From: Clostridiales bacterium
Lineage (GTDB): Bacteria > Bacillota > Clostridia > Oscillospirales > CAG-272
Direction: 5' to 3'
Assembly (NCBI GenBank): GCA_019415985.1
Contig: DXYE01000006.1
Coordinates: 390-41,375 of the forward strand
DNA: 40,986 nucleotides
Positions within the stretch are counted from its first letter, which is position 1. Each line of letters opens with the position of its first letter. The translations under genes were made by a program, and so were the position numbers. The notes under the pieces were generated by a model that worked only from the letters and a program-made list of their open reading frames with translations, did not search any database and was not told the origin of the DNA. This document shows, piece by piece, positions 16,334 to 25,210 of the stretch.

Positions 16334-17971
16334 CTATTCGGTTTTACCGGCGCTCTCTATGATCTCATCAATCGGATTCTGCTCCGGTTGCGTCCCTGCG
16401 CGTTCTCCTTCACAGACGGAGATATCCGACATTGTATACCTTTGCTCCCCCATACACTCTGCGTTGACTGCTTCGCACAGACGCTGGAGCGTCTCGGAAG
16501 CGGTGACCATTTTTATGGAAAACGAATCACCGGCGTACAAGCAAAGCTTTCCGTTTTCCTCATCCACGTAAGCCTTATAGGATCTTAAAAAGGCTGATAC
16601 ACCGGGATCGCTTGCTTCCATTCGTCTAATGACCTCCGGCCATTTGGAAAACAGACGCATGCTCGATTCTACAGCCCCCCATGACTTCCGTGACTGATTA
16701 TGAAGGTTTTCCGCTTTCCTTTGTGACTCAGCCGGAGACACTTCCAAAGGAGACACGGGATCCGCTGCTTCGCGGGCATCTGCGTTCGGCCTTTTTCCGC
16801 CGTTTGATTCCAGGATAAATAACCTGTTCTCCAGGACGGCGATACGAGCCAAAAGGGCATCGTTCGATGGTTCCAAGCTTGGATCACACATGCGGAGAAG
16901 AGTTCCTTCCGCCAAAATACGTTTGGACACCATGTTTTTCTGCATGGAAACCAGCGCCTCGTCCAGCAGTCTGCAATGCAGAAACAGGGTCTCCTTTGAG
17001 AAACCATCCGCAAGCGTCCTTAACTCCTTAAGCTGTTTGTCCGGCAGGTCCACATACCTTTTCGCCTGGGGTACGCTTTTGATGACCAGCATATCCCGAT
17101 AGAAGGAGGAAAGCGACTGCCAGAAAACAGCCAGGTCTTTTGATGATTGGTGAATGCCGGCAATGATGTCGAAGATGCCTTCCAAATCGCCGTTTTGTAC
17201 CGAACGGATTACGGAGAGCAGTATCTCTGTATTGCTGACACCCAAAAGCTCAGAGACATCCATTTCCGTCAGGACCGAGCCTTTTTCCGGCAGGCTCCCG
17301 CTGCAAAGCTCAAGCATGCCGATAGCATCCCGCATACCGCCGCCTGCCTGTCGGGCGATGAGAAACAACGCCGCGTCCTCAATTTCGATGTTTTCCTCAT
17401 CCGCGATATACCGCAGGCGCTCGCAGATCGTTTGGGTCGGAATGCGGCGAAAATCGAATCTTTGGCATCGGGAAAGAATGGTCGCGGGAATTTTATGAAG
17501 CTCTGTTGTTGCGAGTATAAAGACGATGTGTTCCGGCGGTTCCTCCAACGTTTTCAGCAAGGCGTTGAAAGCGGAGATCGACAGCATATGTACTTCGTCG
17601 ATGATGAATACCTTCTTTTTAACGGCAGATGGCGCATATGCGACATCATCTCGGATTTCACGTATGTTATCTACGCCGTTGTTGCTCGCTGCATCCATTT
17701 CAATGATGTCAACGATCTGGCCGCTCTCAATGCCCGTACAGGACGGGCATTTTCCGCAAGGATTTCCGTTTTCAGGATTCTCGCAGTTCAGGGCTTTCGC
17801 CAATATTTTTGCGCAGGTCGTCTTGCCCGTACCGCGGGAGCCGCAGAACAGGTAAGCATGAGACAGCTTATCGGTCTCGACCTCGTGCCGCAGGATCTTC
17901 GTTACATGATCCTGCCCGCATACGTCTGAAAACGTTCTTGGCCTCCATTTGCGATATAAGGTCTGATACAA
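16334..17971 (-). CDS. dnaX: DNA polymerase III subunits gamma/tau
   Basis: 545 residues. DnaX is the clamp-loader ATPase of the replisome. The start is a TTG at 17971 (LYQTLYRKWRPRTFSDVCGQ) because GGGGTGA lies five bases upstream; a longer frame to 18025 enters spacer sequence. Motifs: Walker A GSRGTGKTT, a zinc-binding module CENPENGNPCGKCPSC, Walker B IDEVHML, sensor ATTELHKIP, and SRCQRFDF. The C-terminal third is Glu/Ser-rich and variable, like the tau tail. It heads the dnaX-ybaB-recR series, with the SRP RNA gene just upstream on the same strand. Confidence 0.97.
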   Translation of the reverse strand: MYQTLYRKWRPRTFSDVCGQDHVTKILRHEVETDKLSHAYLFCGSRGTGKTTCAKILAKALNCENPENGNPCGKCPSCTGIESGQIVDIIEMDAASNNGVDNIREIRDDVAYAPSAVKKKVFIIDEVHMLSISAFNALLKTLEEPPEHIVFILATTELHKIPATILSRCQRFDFRRIPTQTICERLRYIADEENIEIEDAALFLIARQAGGGMRDAIGMLELCSGSLPEKGSVLTEMDVSELLGVSNTEILLSVIRSVQNGDLEGIFDIIAGIHQSSKDLAVFWQSLSSFYRDMLVIKSVPQAKRYVDLPDKQLKELRTLADGFSKETLFLHCRLLDEALVSMQKNMVSKRILAEGTLLRMCDPSLEPSNDALLARIAVLENRLFILESNGGKRPNADAREAADPVSPLEVSPAESQRKAENLHNQSRKSWGAVESSMRLFSKWPEVIRRMEASDPGVSAFLRSYKAYVDEENGKLCLYAGDSFSIKMVTASETLQRLCEAVNAECMGEQRYTMSDISVCEGERAGTQPEQNPIDEIIESAGKTE

Positions 17972-18039
17972 GCGATCACCCCGGAACATAAAAATGACAA
18001 GATACAAAATAAGGCCATACACCACATACTTGAATTCCG

Positions 18040-18284
18040 CTCACATGCGCTTTCCGCATCGTCTGCTCAGAACAGGCGCCCCTGCAACACATCTAAGAAT
18101 TTGCTTAATGCTGCTTGGTTCCCCACCTGACATGGTTCGCAACCTTCGATCGCGCAAGACCCATTCTTCATTGCAGGACAAATGCGGCGCTGACCACCCA
18201 AGCCAAATCCTCATACGAGGAAACCACCCCTGCTGTAGCGGATTGCAGGTACAGGGCACCGCTGACTCCCCGGCTGGTATGGCC
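18040..18284 (-). ncRNA. ffs: Signal recognition particle RNA, large (Alu-type) form
   Basis: On the minus strand the 5' end has GGGGAGTCAGCGGTGCCCTG followed by TACCTGCAATCCGCTACAGC, which matches the Alu domain of Bacillus-type SRP RNA. Near the 3' side is the SRP domain-IV core GTCAGGTGGGGAACCAAGCA. The two ends pair. The length (about 245 nt) and position directly before dnaX fit Firmicutes. Exact ends are approximate. Confidence 0.93.
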
Positions 18285-18307
18285 TTATTTCATATCTTGC
18301 TCTCTCT

Positions 18308-18336
18308 ATTATATCAGAGATTCTTAAAAATTGCAA
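18308..18336 (-). promoter_or_regulatory. Promoter of the SRP RNA gene
   Basis: On the minus strand TTGCAA and TATAAT are separated by 17 bases, about 25 bases before the mature SRP RNA 5' end. The -10 is consensus. Confidence 0.85.
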
Positions 18337-18339
18337 GTG

Positions 18340-18584
18340 GTAAATCGATTTTTATTGCGCTCGCGCATGATGCTTTTGGAGGAAAGTTGACAGATACAGC
18401 CTGATGTGCTACAATGAAAATCACAAACGGTATGCAAAATTCGCCATGGGATAAAATGGCATTCTAAAAATTTATGATGAGAAACAGAAGGGAAAACTGT
18501 TTTACTGATTTTTAGAGGGATGCTGAGAAATTCTTGAATATATGACAATAGGCGTCTGGGATGCATTCACAGAAAGGAACAGAA
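18340..18584. other. Divergent spacer between SRP RNA and YnzC-like gene
   Basis: No gene is recognised. It must hold the upstream elements of the SRP RNA promoter (leftward) and those of the YnzC-like gene (rightward). Confidence 0.4.
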
Positions 18585-18794
18585 ATGGATCAACAAAAAA
18601 TCGCCCGAATAAACGAGCTGGCACGCAAAGCGAAAACGGGCTCCCTGACGGAGGGGGAATGTGCGGAACAGGCGATTCTAAGAAAGGAATATCTCGATGC
18701 ATTTCGAGGAAGTTTTGAGAAAGTTCTGGATAATACCGTCCTTCAAAGACCGGACGGCACGAGAGAACCCCTGAAAAAATTTACTAAAAAATAA
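18585..18794 (+). CDS. YnzC/DUF896-family small protein
   Basis: 69 residues beginning DQQKIARINELARKAKTGSL and continuing TEGECAEQAILRKEYLDAF, the typical helical hairpin of the DUF896 (UPF0291) family seen across Firmicutes. The remainder (VLDNTVLQRPDGTREPLKKF) also fits the family tail. I chose ATG 18585 because AAAGGAACAGAA lies directly upstream. In Bacillus subtilis a homologue sits beside an SOS gene, but the molecular role is unknown. Confidence 0.9.
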   Translation: MDQQKIARINELARKAKTGSLTEGECAEQAILRKEYLDAFRGSFEKVLDNTVLQRPDGTREPLKKFTKK

Positions 18795-19034
18795 CTGAAG
18801 CTTCGGAGGCGGAATTTGTAGCTTTCGTCCATTCCCCCAAAAGTTAATGGTAGAACAATGAGAAACTGCACCGCTGTAATTTTGCTGCTTTCAAAAGCAG
18901 GAGACAGATTTTTACACAGTGTATCAAACAGTTTTTTGGAATTTATTGATCAATTCATTTTAAAGGCGATAACGGAACAAAAAACTATGCATGCGGCGCC
19001 AAAGATACCGTCTGGTAAAGGAAAGGGGCTTGGG

Positions 19035-19688
19035 ATGCTTGAAAAAATGGATGCGTTTTTTAATAGCCGATTGGAGGGATATGATGAACATCAGTTGAAT
19101 TGTATTGAATCTGCGCGGGATTTTTATCCCTTTACCGCCGAATGCCTCCCAAAGGAAGCAGGGGCCCATATCTTGGATTTAGGCTGCGGAACGGGTTTGG
19201 AATTGGAAGAATATTTCAAACGAAATCCTTCTGCAAAGGTTACGGGTATTGATCTTGCGTCCGGGATGTTGGACGCATTGAAAAAGAAATTACCCGAAAT
19301 GGCACTGACATTGATTTTAGGCTCTTATTTTGATGTTCCTTTCGGACAGGAAACATTTGATGCAGCTGTCTCTGTGGAATCTCTCCACCATTTTACGAAA
19401 GAGGAAAAGATCTCTCTTTACACCAAATTGTATGACGCTTTAAAGAGGGGAGGCTTCTTTATTCTGACAGATTATTTTTCATTGTCTGATGAAGAGGAAA
19501 AGAATCGCAGACAGGAATTGATTCGCTTAAAGCAGATACAGTGCATTACAGACAATATGTTTTATCATTATGATACGCCGCTGACAGTCAGGCATGAAAA
19601 AGAGGCGCTGCAGACTGCCGGATTTGATTCAATTCAAATTTTGAAAAAATGGGGCGCAACCTTTACAATAAAGGCAAGCAGAAATTAG
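19035..19688 (+). CDS. Class I SAM-dependent methyltransferase
   Basis: 217 residues. The SAM-binding motif I is ILDLGCGTGLELEEYF, with an acidic loop VTGIDLASGMLDALKKK after it. Motif II-like FDAAVSVESLHHF and motif III LKRGGFFILTDY follow. The substrate is not indicated. I chose ATG 19035 because AAAGGGGCTTGGG precedes it; the longer frame from 18858 lacks a ribosome binding site and looks non-coding. It reads in the same direction as the YnzC-like gene, 240 bases downstream. Confidence 0.85.
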   Translation: MLEKMDAFFNSRLEGYDEHQLNCIESARDFYPFTAECLPKEAGAHILDLGCGTGLELEEYFKRNPSAKVTGIDLASGMLDALKKKLPEMALTLILGSYFDVPFGQETFDAAVSVESLHHFTKEEKISLYTKLYDALKRGGFFILTDYFSLSDEEEKNRRQELIRLKQIQCITDNMFYHYDTPLTVRHEKEALQTAGFDSIQILKKWGATFTIKASRN

Positions 19689-19893
19689 CGAAAAATCGTC
19701 CTGGGGGCAAATGATACGCAAGAAGATGCTCCACTATCGGCCGTGTATTCCGCTTCCAAGTCTTGCTGCAGGGATTCGTACGTACAACGGAAGGCTGAAA
19801 GCCGCCGTTCCCCGCAGGGGTTTCCATACGCATCTTTCAAATGTATTTCATATTTTCGGTATATTGCAGGGTGAAATTTCAATACTCATGCTC

Positions 19894-19929
19894 AAAAAGG
19901 AGCTGCAAAACGATTCGTTTTGCAGCTCC
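19894..19929 (-). terminator. Intrinsic terminator of the acyl-CoA ligase fusion gene
   Basis: Perfect 14-bp arms GGAGCTGCAAAACG (19899-19912) and CGTTTTGCAGCTCC (19916-19929) with a three-base loop; on the minus strand TTTTT follows. It lies 40 bases past the stop of the minus-strand gene. Confidence 0.93.
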
Positions 19930-19968
19930 TCCCCGTTTTATTATCCCATATTTCCGGCCGATGTTCGT

Positions 19969-22245
19969 TTACCGCAGTTCTGTTCTTCGGATTTTACCGC
20001 TTATGGTTTTGGGCAGCGATTCACGGAATTCCACAATACGCGGATATTTATAAGGCGCGGTGTGAACCTTGACGTACTGCTGGATATCCTTTTTCAGCGC
20101 TTCGGTCGGTTCCGTGTCCTTTACCAGGACGATGGTAGCTTTGACCACCTGTCCGCGTATGGGGTCTGGAGCGGCGGTGACGGCGCATTCCAAAACGTAC
20201 GGCAGCTCCATGATCACGCTTTCGATTTCAAACGGCCCGATTCTGTAGCCTGAGGATTTGATCAAGTCGTCTACGCGTCCGACATACCAAAAATAACCGT
20301 CCTCGTCGCACCATGCCGTGTCGCCTGTGTGATAATATCCGTCATGCCAGGCTTCTCTTGTTTTGTCCTCTCCTCTGTAATACCCCTTGAAAAGGCCGCA
20401 CGGCGTTCCTTTTTTCGTACAGATTACAATTTCTCCCGTTTCGCCCGACTTGGCCGGCGTGCCGTCCGGCATCAGAATTTGTACATCGTACAGCGGACTG
20501 GGTTTTCCCATGGAACCCGGCTTTGGCAGGGTACCGATCGGATTGTAGCAGACAAGCGTGGTTTCGGTCTGACCAAAACCTTCCATCAGGCGGACGCCTG
20601 TTGCGTTATAAAATTGCTGGTAAACCTCGGGGTTGAGCGCTTCTCCGGCAACTGTCGCGTATTCTATGGAAGAGAGGTCGTATTTTGAGAGATCTTCCTT
20701 GATGAAGAAACGGTACATTGTAGGGGGGGCGCAGAACGTCGTAATGTGATACTTTGCAAACAGGGGCATCAGATCGTGCGCGTCGAATTTGTCGAAATCA
20801 TAGGTGAAGATGCCTGCTTCACACAGCCATTGACCGTATAATTTACCCCAAAGCGCTTTGCCCCAGCCGGTATCGGAAATGGTAAAGTGCAGGCCATCCG
20901 GATTGACGTTATGCCAGTATTTTGCCGTGATATAATGGCCGAGAGGATATTTGTGGCTGTGTGTGGCGATCTTTGGGTATCCCGTGGTTCCAGAGGTGAA
21001 GAACATGACCATGGCGTCGTCTCCGCATGCGCTGTCATCTCTGCGTCGGTATACATCGGAACAGGCGGCCGATTCCTTGTCGAAGTCATGCCAGCCATCC
21101 CGGCTGCCGCCTGCCAGCATTTTGATCTCAAGCTCCGGACAGGTTTTCGCTGCGGCGTCTACATGTTCCGCGACATCTCCGTCTGATGTACAAACAATGG
21201 CGCGAACACCTGCCGCCTGGAAACGATATTCAAAATCGTGTGCGACGAGCAGGTTTGTCGCCGGAATCGCGATGGCCCCCATCTTGTGCAGACCGAGGAT
21301 CGCGAACCAAAACTGGTAATGCCGTTTGAGGACGAGCATGACGCGGTCGCCCTTTCGAATTCCGAGCGATTCAAAATAATTGGCGGCTTGCGAGGAATAT
21401 CTGCTGATATCAGAAAAGCTGAAGCGGCGCTCCGTTTTCTCTCTGGACAGATGCAGCATGGCCAGTTTGTCCGGCGATTTTTCCGCCAGCGCATCCACAA
21501 TATCAAAAGCAAAATTGAATCGGTCCTCATTCCGGAAAGCGATAGCGGATGGTATACCCTGGGCGTTCAGCTCCACGTGTACGAATTTGGATGCGACTTC
21601 TTCACGGTGGGGGCGCTGTATTGAAACCTGTTTTACGGGAACAGGTTCCAGCTTATCGTAGTCCTCGGATTTGGTGACTTCCGGGTTCATCACGACTGCA
21701 TACATTTCCGCATCCTCTCCGTCTACGGCCACCATGCCGTGCGGCGTAGAGCTGTCATAATAAATAGTATCTCCTGCCTCGAGGTATTCCTCATGATTTC
21801 CCAGTCTGTATTTCAGTCGTCCCTTGAGCACGATATCGAATTCCTGACCCTTGTGTGTGGAAAGGGGAATATCCTGCGTTTCTGCGTTCGGTGTGCAGGG
21901 AATTTTGACCAGAAAAGGCTCAGCGATCTTGTGTCTGAAAAGCGGCGCCTGGCCAAGGTATGAAAAACCCTTCCGTCTGGCGATTGGCAGGCCCTCGCCG
22001 CGTCTTGTCACCTCATAGGAAGAGAGGCTCGGACTTTGCCCTTTCAGCAGATCGGCCATTTCCACTCGGCAGGCATTTGCCAGCTTATACAGGAACGTGA
22101 AACTGAAGTCGCGTGTACCCGTCTCCATTTCTCGATATTCCTCCGGAGACAAGCCGACGACTGCAGCCATCTGTTCAGCAGTTTTGCCTTCGATTTCCCG
22201 TAATTCCCGGATTCTTTCCGCTACTTCCTTTAATACATCCCTCAT
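19969..22245 (-). CDS. XRE-type HTH + cupin + AMP-dependent acyl-CoA ligase fusion
   Basis: 758 residues in three parts. Residues 1-70 form a Cro/CI-type HTH (RIRELREIEGKTAEQMAAVV...LSPEEYREMETG). Residues about 110-190 are a cupin (HKGQEFDIVLKGRLKYRLGN, then EYLEAGDTIYYDSSTPHG). Residues about 240-758 are an acyl-CoA ligase with P-loop FFTSGTTGYPK, YHTGDTAW, VGRVDDLIKSSGYRIGP and the catalytic Lys in PKTISGKIRR. The ligase is closest to medium-chain/acetyl-type enzymes (inference). I chose ATG 22245 because AAAGGTGA lies six bases upstream. A T-box leader precedes it and a perfect terminator follows, so it is probably a single-gene unit. The HTH-cupin part looks like a self-contained regulator, so the enzyme may control its own expression. 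Confidence 0.88.
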   Translation of the reverse strand: MRDVLKEVAERIRELREIEGKTAEQMAAVVGLSPEEYREMETGTRDFSFTFLYKLANACRVEMADLLKGQSPSLSSYEVTRRGEGLPIARRKGFSYLGQAPLFRHKIAEPFLVKIPCTPNAETQDIPLSTHKGQEFDIVLKGRLKYRLGNHEEYLEAGDTIYYDSSTPHGMVAVDGEDAEMYAVVMNPEVTKSEDYDKLEPVPVKQVSIQRPHREEVASKFVHVELNAQGIPSAIAFRNEDRFNFAFDIVDALAEKSPDKLAMLHLSREKTERRFSFSDISRYSSQAANYFESLGIRKGDRVMLVLKRHYQFWFAILGLHKMGAIAIPATNLLVAHDFEYRFQAAGVRAIVCTSDGDVAEHVDAAAKTCPELEIKMLAGGSRDGWHDFDKESAACSDVYRRRDDSACGDDAMVMFFTSGTTGYPKIATHSHKYPLGHYITAKYWHNVNPDGLHFTISDTGWGKALWGKLYGQWLCEAGIFTYDFDKFDAHDLMPLFAKYHITTFCAPPTMYRFFIKEDLSKYDLSSIEYATVAGEALNPEVYQQFYNATGVRLMEGFGQTETTLVCYNPIGTLPKPGSMGKPSPLYDVQILMPDGTPAKSGETGEIVICTKKGTPCGLFKGYYRGEDKTREAWHDGYYHTGDTAWCDEDGYFWYVGRVDDLIKSSGYRIGPFEIESVIMELPYVLECAVTAAPDPIRGQVVKATIVLVKDTEPTEALKKDIQQYVKVHTAPYKYPRIVEFRESLPKTISGKIRRTELR

Positions 22246-22418
22246 TGAAATCACCTTTTGTCGGCAGTATCCATATGCTTCCTGCCGCACTACTTTCTCC
22301 CTTGTGGGGTTATATTTTGTTTTGTTCATTTTTCGGCGATGTGGGCGGCAGAATTACCCATCTCATTTGGTTTGGTAACTGCTGCACTTGGCCGGTTGAA
22401 GCCTTGAACCGGAAAAAC

Positions 22419-22694
22419 AAAAAAACCGTCTCAAAGCTCATACTTTGAGACGGGAATTCCCGCGGTACCACTCAAATTGCGCTGAGATCACTCTCTGACG
22501 CCTCTTACGGACTCCAACAAGCCCTCTGCCTTAACGCGGCGAAACGGAAAGCGTCTACTTCCGGGCTGTGACACCCGGTTTTGGGCTTTCTACTCCGAAG
22601 GGATAAGACTAACAGAGAACAATGCCGTCTCGCACCAACCGCCGGCTCTCTGAATATGCTCATTCTGCGTCCATCTTCATCATCGTAATTATTA
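22419..22694 (-). promoter_or_regulatory. T-box leader RNA with intrinsic terminator
   Basis: Reading leftward, a Stem I distal region has AGAGAGCCGGCGGTTGGTGC. The T-box core AATTTGAGTGGTACCGCGGG is at 22478-22459. The terminator pairs CCGTCTCAAAG with CTTTGAGACGG (22426-22453) and is followed by TTTTTTT. T-boxes sense uncharged tRNA. The specifier codon is not clear to me; UUA or CUU (Leu) are candidates from position only. The first downstream gene is the HTH-cupin-ligase fusion, 174 bases away. Confidence 0.92.
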
Positions 22695-22700
22695 AAAATA

Positions 22701-22729
22701 ATTCTACCAAAGGTTTTCACCCTTGTCAA
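22701..22729 (-). promoter_or_regulatory. Consensus promoter of the T-box transcript
   Basis: TTGACA and TAGAAT on the minus strand, 17-base spacer, a few bases before the T-box leader. Confidence 0.85.
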
Positions 22730-23181
22730 GGGATTTGAATGAAAATTAGCAAAATGCACAAATGAATATGCGTAATTTTATCAATCAAAGGTATTATATA
22801 CAATGAATTTTCCTTGAAACGCATCGGTTGACTGTTTTCTGCGTAACAAAGTACGATGGGGCGTCTGGAAGCTTTTTTACAGTTACCTGAGCGTCATTTA
22901 GAAATCCAAACGTTGGATTCGCCGGTCCGTATAAAGGAGTTCTTTTTACAGCAGAGACAAACAGTATGAAACTTCTCAGACGCATGTCCAACTCAGGTAT
23001 CTCTGCCGTTTGACAGCCGAAGAAAGGTGCCTCCGTCGTGCAATAAAAGCAGCAGTAACCGGTACAGGCGGCGTGAACGAAAGGAAAATTACAGAAAATT
23101 GTACGAATTGCAACAGTCGTATCGGGCCCTTTCGAATACAAAACGCGCGGAATTAAGGAGAAAATGAATCTTTTGATAAAG
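22730..23181. other. 450-base spacer without recognised genes
   Basis: An open minus frame (22794-23240) has an atypical Cys/Phe/Thr-rich composition, no ribosome binding site and no recognised motif, and overlaps the GNAT gene. I see nothing else. Confidence 0.4.
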
Positions 23182-23586
23182 TTAATACCAAGCGTCTCCA
23201 TCCGGGTAAGCGGAATCGAACCGGCCCCCTGCCTTTTCAAATGCTATTTGCAAAGCGATATTATTTGGAAAAATCACGGCTTGGGCAGCAGGGATATCTC
23301 GGCCTATGATTTCTCCTGCATTCTGAAGCAGCTCGCAGAGCGCTTTGAACCCGCATCCCCTGCCTCGCATCTCCGGTGCGGTGAAAAATTCGGATATCAC
23401 ATAGTGTCCGTCTGTCAACGCAAAGCATATTACCGCAAATGGAACGCCATTTTTACATATCAACAGAATATATACATTACCGTTCCGCTTAGATGCTAAA
23501 TCGTTTTTAAAATAACGATAGTAATTTTCCCAGCCATCATCGATTCCTGTGAGCCTTTTTGCTTCTTTATCTAACCACGATTCCAC
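23182..23586 (-). CDS. GNAT acetyltransferase, possibly 5'-frameshifted
   Basis: 134 residues from the first available GTG. The GNAT core is visible: VPFAVICFALTDGHYVISEF, acetyl-CoA loop MRGRGCGFKALCELL, and NNIALQIAFEKAGGRF with the C-terminal PDGDAWY. The GTG start has no ribosome binding site. Upstream in another frame a continuous peptide MDEVLSGATHSL would fuse naturally to VESWLDKEAKRL if one base were restored near 23587. The N-terminus is therefore uncertain and the gene may be a recent pseudogene or contain a sequencing error. The acetylated substrate is unknown. Confidence 0.65.
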   Translation of the reverse strand: MESWLDKEAKRLTGIDDGWENYYRYFKNDLASKRNGNVYILLICKNGVPFAVICFALTDGHYVISEFFTAPEMRGRGCGFKALCELLQNAGEIIGRDIPAAQAVIFPNNIALQIAFEKAGGRFDSAYPDGDAWY

Positions 23587-23737
23587 AAGCTGTGTGTGGC
23601 TCCGCTAAGCACTTCATCCATTGAAACTGCATTTTTTCTCCATATCTATGGAATATAAACCCCGCTTATATTTTTATCTTGATTCTTGGTGAAAAAAGCC
23701 TCCGGTATGTTTGGAAACCGAAAAAGAGGTGTACCGT

Positions 23738-23836
23738 ATGACTGCTGTTGCAACGATAACGCCGCGCTTTTTAGCCTCTGTTTATCTGTTCCGGCAGTTT
23801 TTCTTCCGTTGGCGAGCGGAAAAATCGATAACATAA
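23738..23836 (+). CDS. Candidate 32-aa small protein with its own terminator
   Basis: A 33-codon frame (starts MTAVATITPRFLASVYLFRQ, ends RAEKSIT) has AGAGGTG six bases before ATG 23738. A hairpin terminator begins at its stop codon. The peptide is hydrophobic/basic with FFFRWR near the end. It would be an independent short mRNA. No family is recognised; a chance frame is possible. Confidence 0.35.
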   Translation: MTAVATITPRFLASVYLFRQFFFRWRAEKSIT

Positions 23837-23898
23837 CAGGCCCGTCTTCTATTCGGCGCATCTTTCGTTTGCCGAAAATAGGTTGGGCCTGTTTTTCT
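23835..23898 (+). terminator. Extended hairpin with T-run
   Basis: Outer arms AACAGGCCC (23835-23843) and GGGCCTGTT (23885-23893) enclose further pairing (CTATTCGGC with GCCGAAAATAG); TTTTTCTTT follows on the plus strand. It would end the short rightward unit at 23738. Confidence 0.75.
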
Positions 23899-23931
23899 TT
23901 AGAAGCCTTTGTGCTTTATATTTCCTGAAGC

Positions 23932-25044
23932 TTATTTATCGTTCAGACGCCATTTCGAATATAAGACAGAGCACCAGCTATCACCCGGAAGGCACTGATA
24001 ATACACTGTCAGTATAGAGCCATCGATAAGCTCGACCGATGCCGGATATCCGAGGTCACTGAAACTTGGCATCTTGTCGTTGAGAATATATTCCTCACTC
24101 CAGGTTTCACCTCCGTCATAGCTAACTGCCGCACGCTCAGATTTTGCCCCGTCTCTACGGCATGCATAGCTGAGGATAACCGCACCGGAGGAATGTACGA
24201 ACAAATGCGGAGGGAGTCCGTCAACATCGGTGGAAACCGGCATGGACCATGTTTTGCCGCCGTCGTCGGAATACGTTGTATAGCAGGTATCAGCCGGGTT
24301 GACTTTTCTGCAATGCACACGGATGGCGCCGAGAAGCCGTCCCGAAGGAAGCTCCACAACATGCGGTTCGTGCAGATGATGCCATGTCAAATCAAGCTCT
24401 GTCGGAAGCGGAACGTCTCCGGTTTTCTCCCATGTACGTCCGCCATCTATACTGATATACGCGGAAATATGCGACCATCCATCCTCACGCGGATGCATAT
24501 CCTTTCCAAGGTAGACAGCGCGGCCATCTGAAAGCCTGTTCGGACCGTGAGGCGCTGTCATAGGAACGGAAATCGGTTCGCTCCAGGTAACGCCATAGTC
24601 GTTTGACACCTTTACATATGCGCCGGACTTCATTTCCTCCTGCGGAAGAAGCGGACAAACCTTGCCCATTCCAATAATCATAGCCTTGTCATAAGGTTCT
24701 TCCCACTCGAAGTTGGCGTGGCTGGCACAGTCATCCTCATATCGGAGACTGAACCATGAAAGAATCATCTTACCATCTCCGAGACTCACGATACCGGTAT
24801 CACGGTCGTCAAGGTAGGAATCGTTTACCACAATTGGGCACGTCCACGTCTTTCCCTCGTTAAAGCTGACGAACATTGCGTTTTTTCCTGCCGGGTCCGT
24901 ATGCTGAATACGGAAGCTTGAGGCGGTTGTATAAAGCACGCCTCTCTCATCACGGCAAACGGATGGCCAGCCGTTATTTTTAAAAACCGATTTGGGATTG
25001 CGCCAAACAATCCCTTGCTCTACCTGAGGTTTTATCACTTTCAT
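23932..25044 (-). CDS. Sialidase-like beta-propeller (copy 1)
   Basis: 370 residues, cytoplasmic by lack of a signal peptide. It shows at least five Asp-box-type turns (SFNEGKTW, SNDYGVTW, SIDGGRTW, SDDGGKTW, SYDGGETW), an N-terminal WPSVCRDERGVLY and a conserved DSYLDDRDTGIVSLGDGK. These are the marks of the six-bladed sialidase/neuraminidase superfamily. An HEPHVVELPSGRLLGAIRVH strip also fits. Intracellular members can be exo-sialidases or act on other glycans. I chose ATG 25044 because AAAGGACAAGGAAG precedes it. A paralogue lies directly upstream. Confidence 0.85.
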   Translation of the reverse strand: MKVIKPQVEQGIVWRNPKSVFKNNGWPSVCRDERGVLYTTASSFRIQHTDPAGKNAMFVSFNEGKTWTCPIVVNDSYLDDRDTGIVSLGDGKMILSWFSLRYEDDCASHANFEWEEPYDKAMIIGMGKVCPLLPQEEMKSGAYVKVSNDYGVTWSEPISVPMTAPHGPNRLSDGRAVYLGKDMHPREDGWSHISAYISIDGGRTWEKTGDVPLPTELDLTWHHLHEPHVVELPSGRLLGAIRVHCRKVNPADTCYTTYSDDGGKTWSMPVSTDVDGLPPHLFVHSSGAVILSYACRRDGAKSERAAVSYDGGETWSEEYILNDKMPSFSDLGYPASVELIDGSILTVYYQCLPGDSWCSVLYSKWRLNDK

Positions 25045-25210
25045 CTTCCTTGTCCTTTCGCGTTCAAATGATAGAATGAAGCTGTATTCTGATGTCTGAA
25101 GGCTCCTCAATACAACCTGCCGAACCAATCATATCGTCTGGCTCAGCACCGTTAGCTCTCCGTTTCCACAACCGACGCCGTGCAAACCGGGGTCATGCCG
25201 AGGGGCATCG

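Noticed and set aside
17147..17929. 260-residue plus-strand open frame opposite dnaX
   Set aside because: It lies entirely antisense to dnaX, has no ribosome binding site and an odd composition; dnaX motifs are intact.
22564..22694. Assigning the T-box specifier codon
   Set aside because: The Stem I pairing is not certain by eye; UUA, CUU, GUC and AUC are all possible, so no amino acid is claimed.
22505..22759. Minus-strand 84-residue open frame
   Set aside because: It covers the T-box leader and its promoter; RNA structure explains the sequence.
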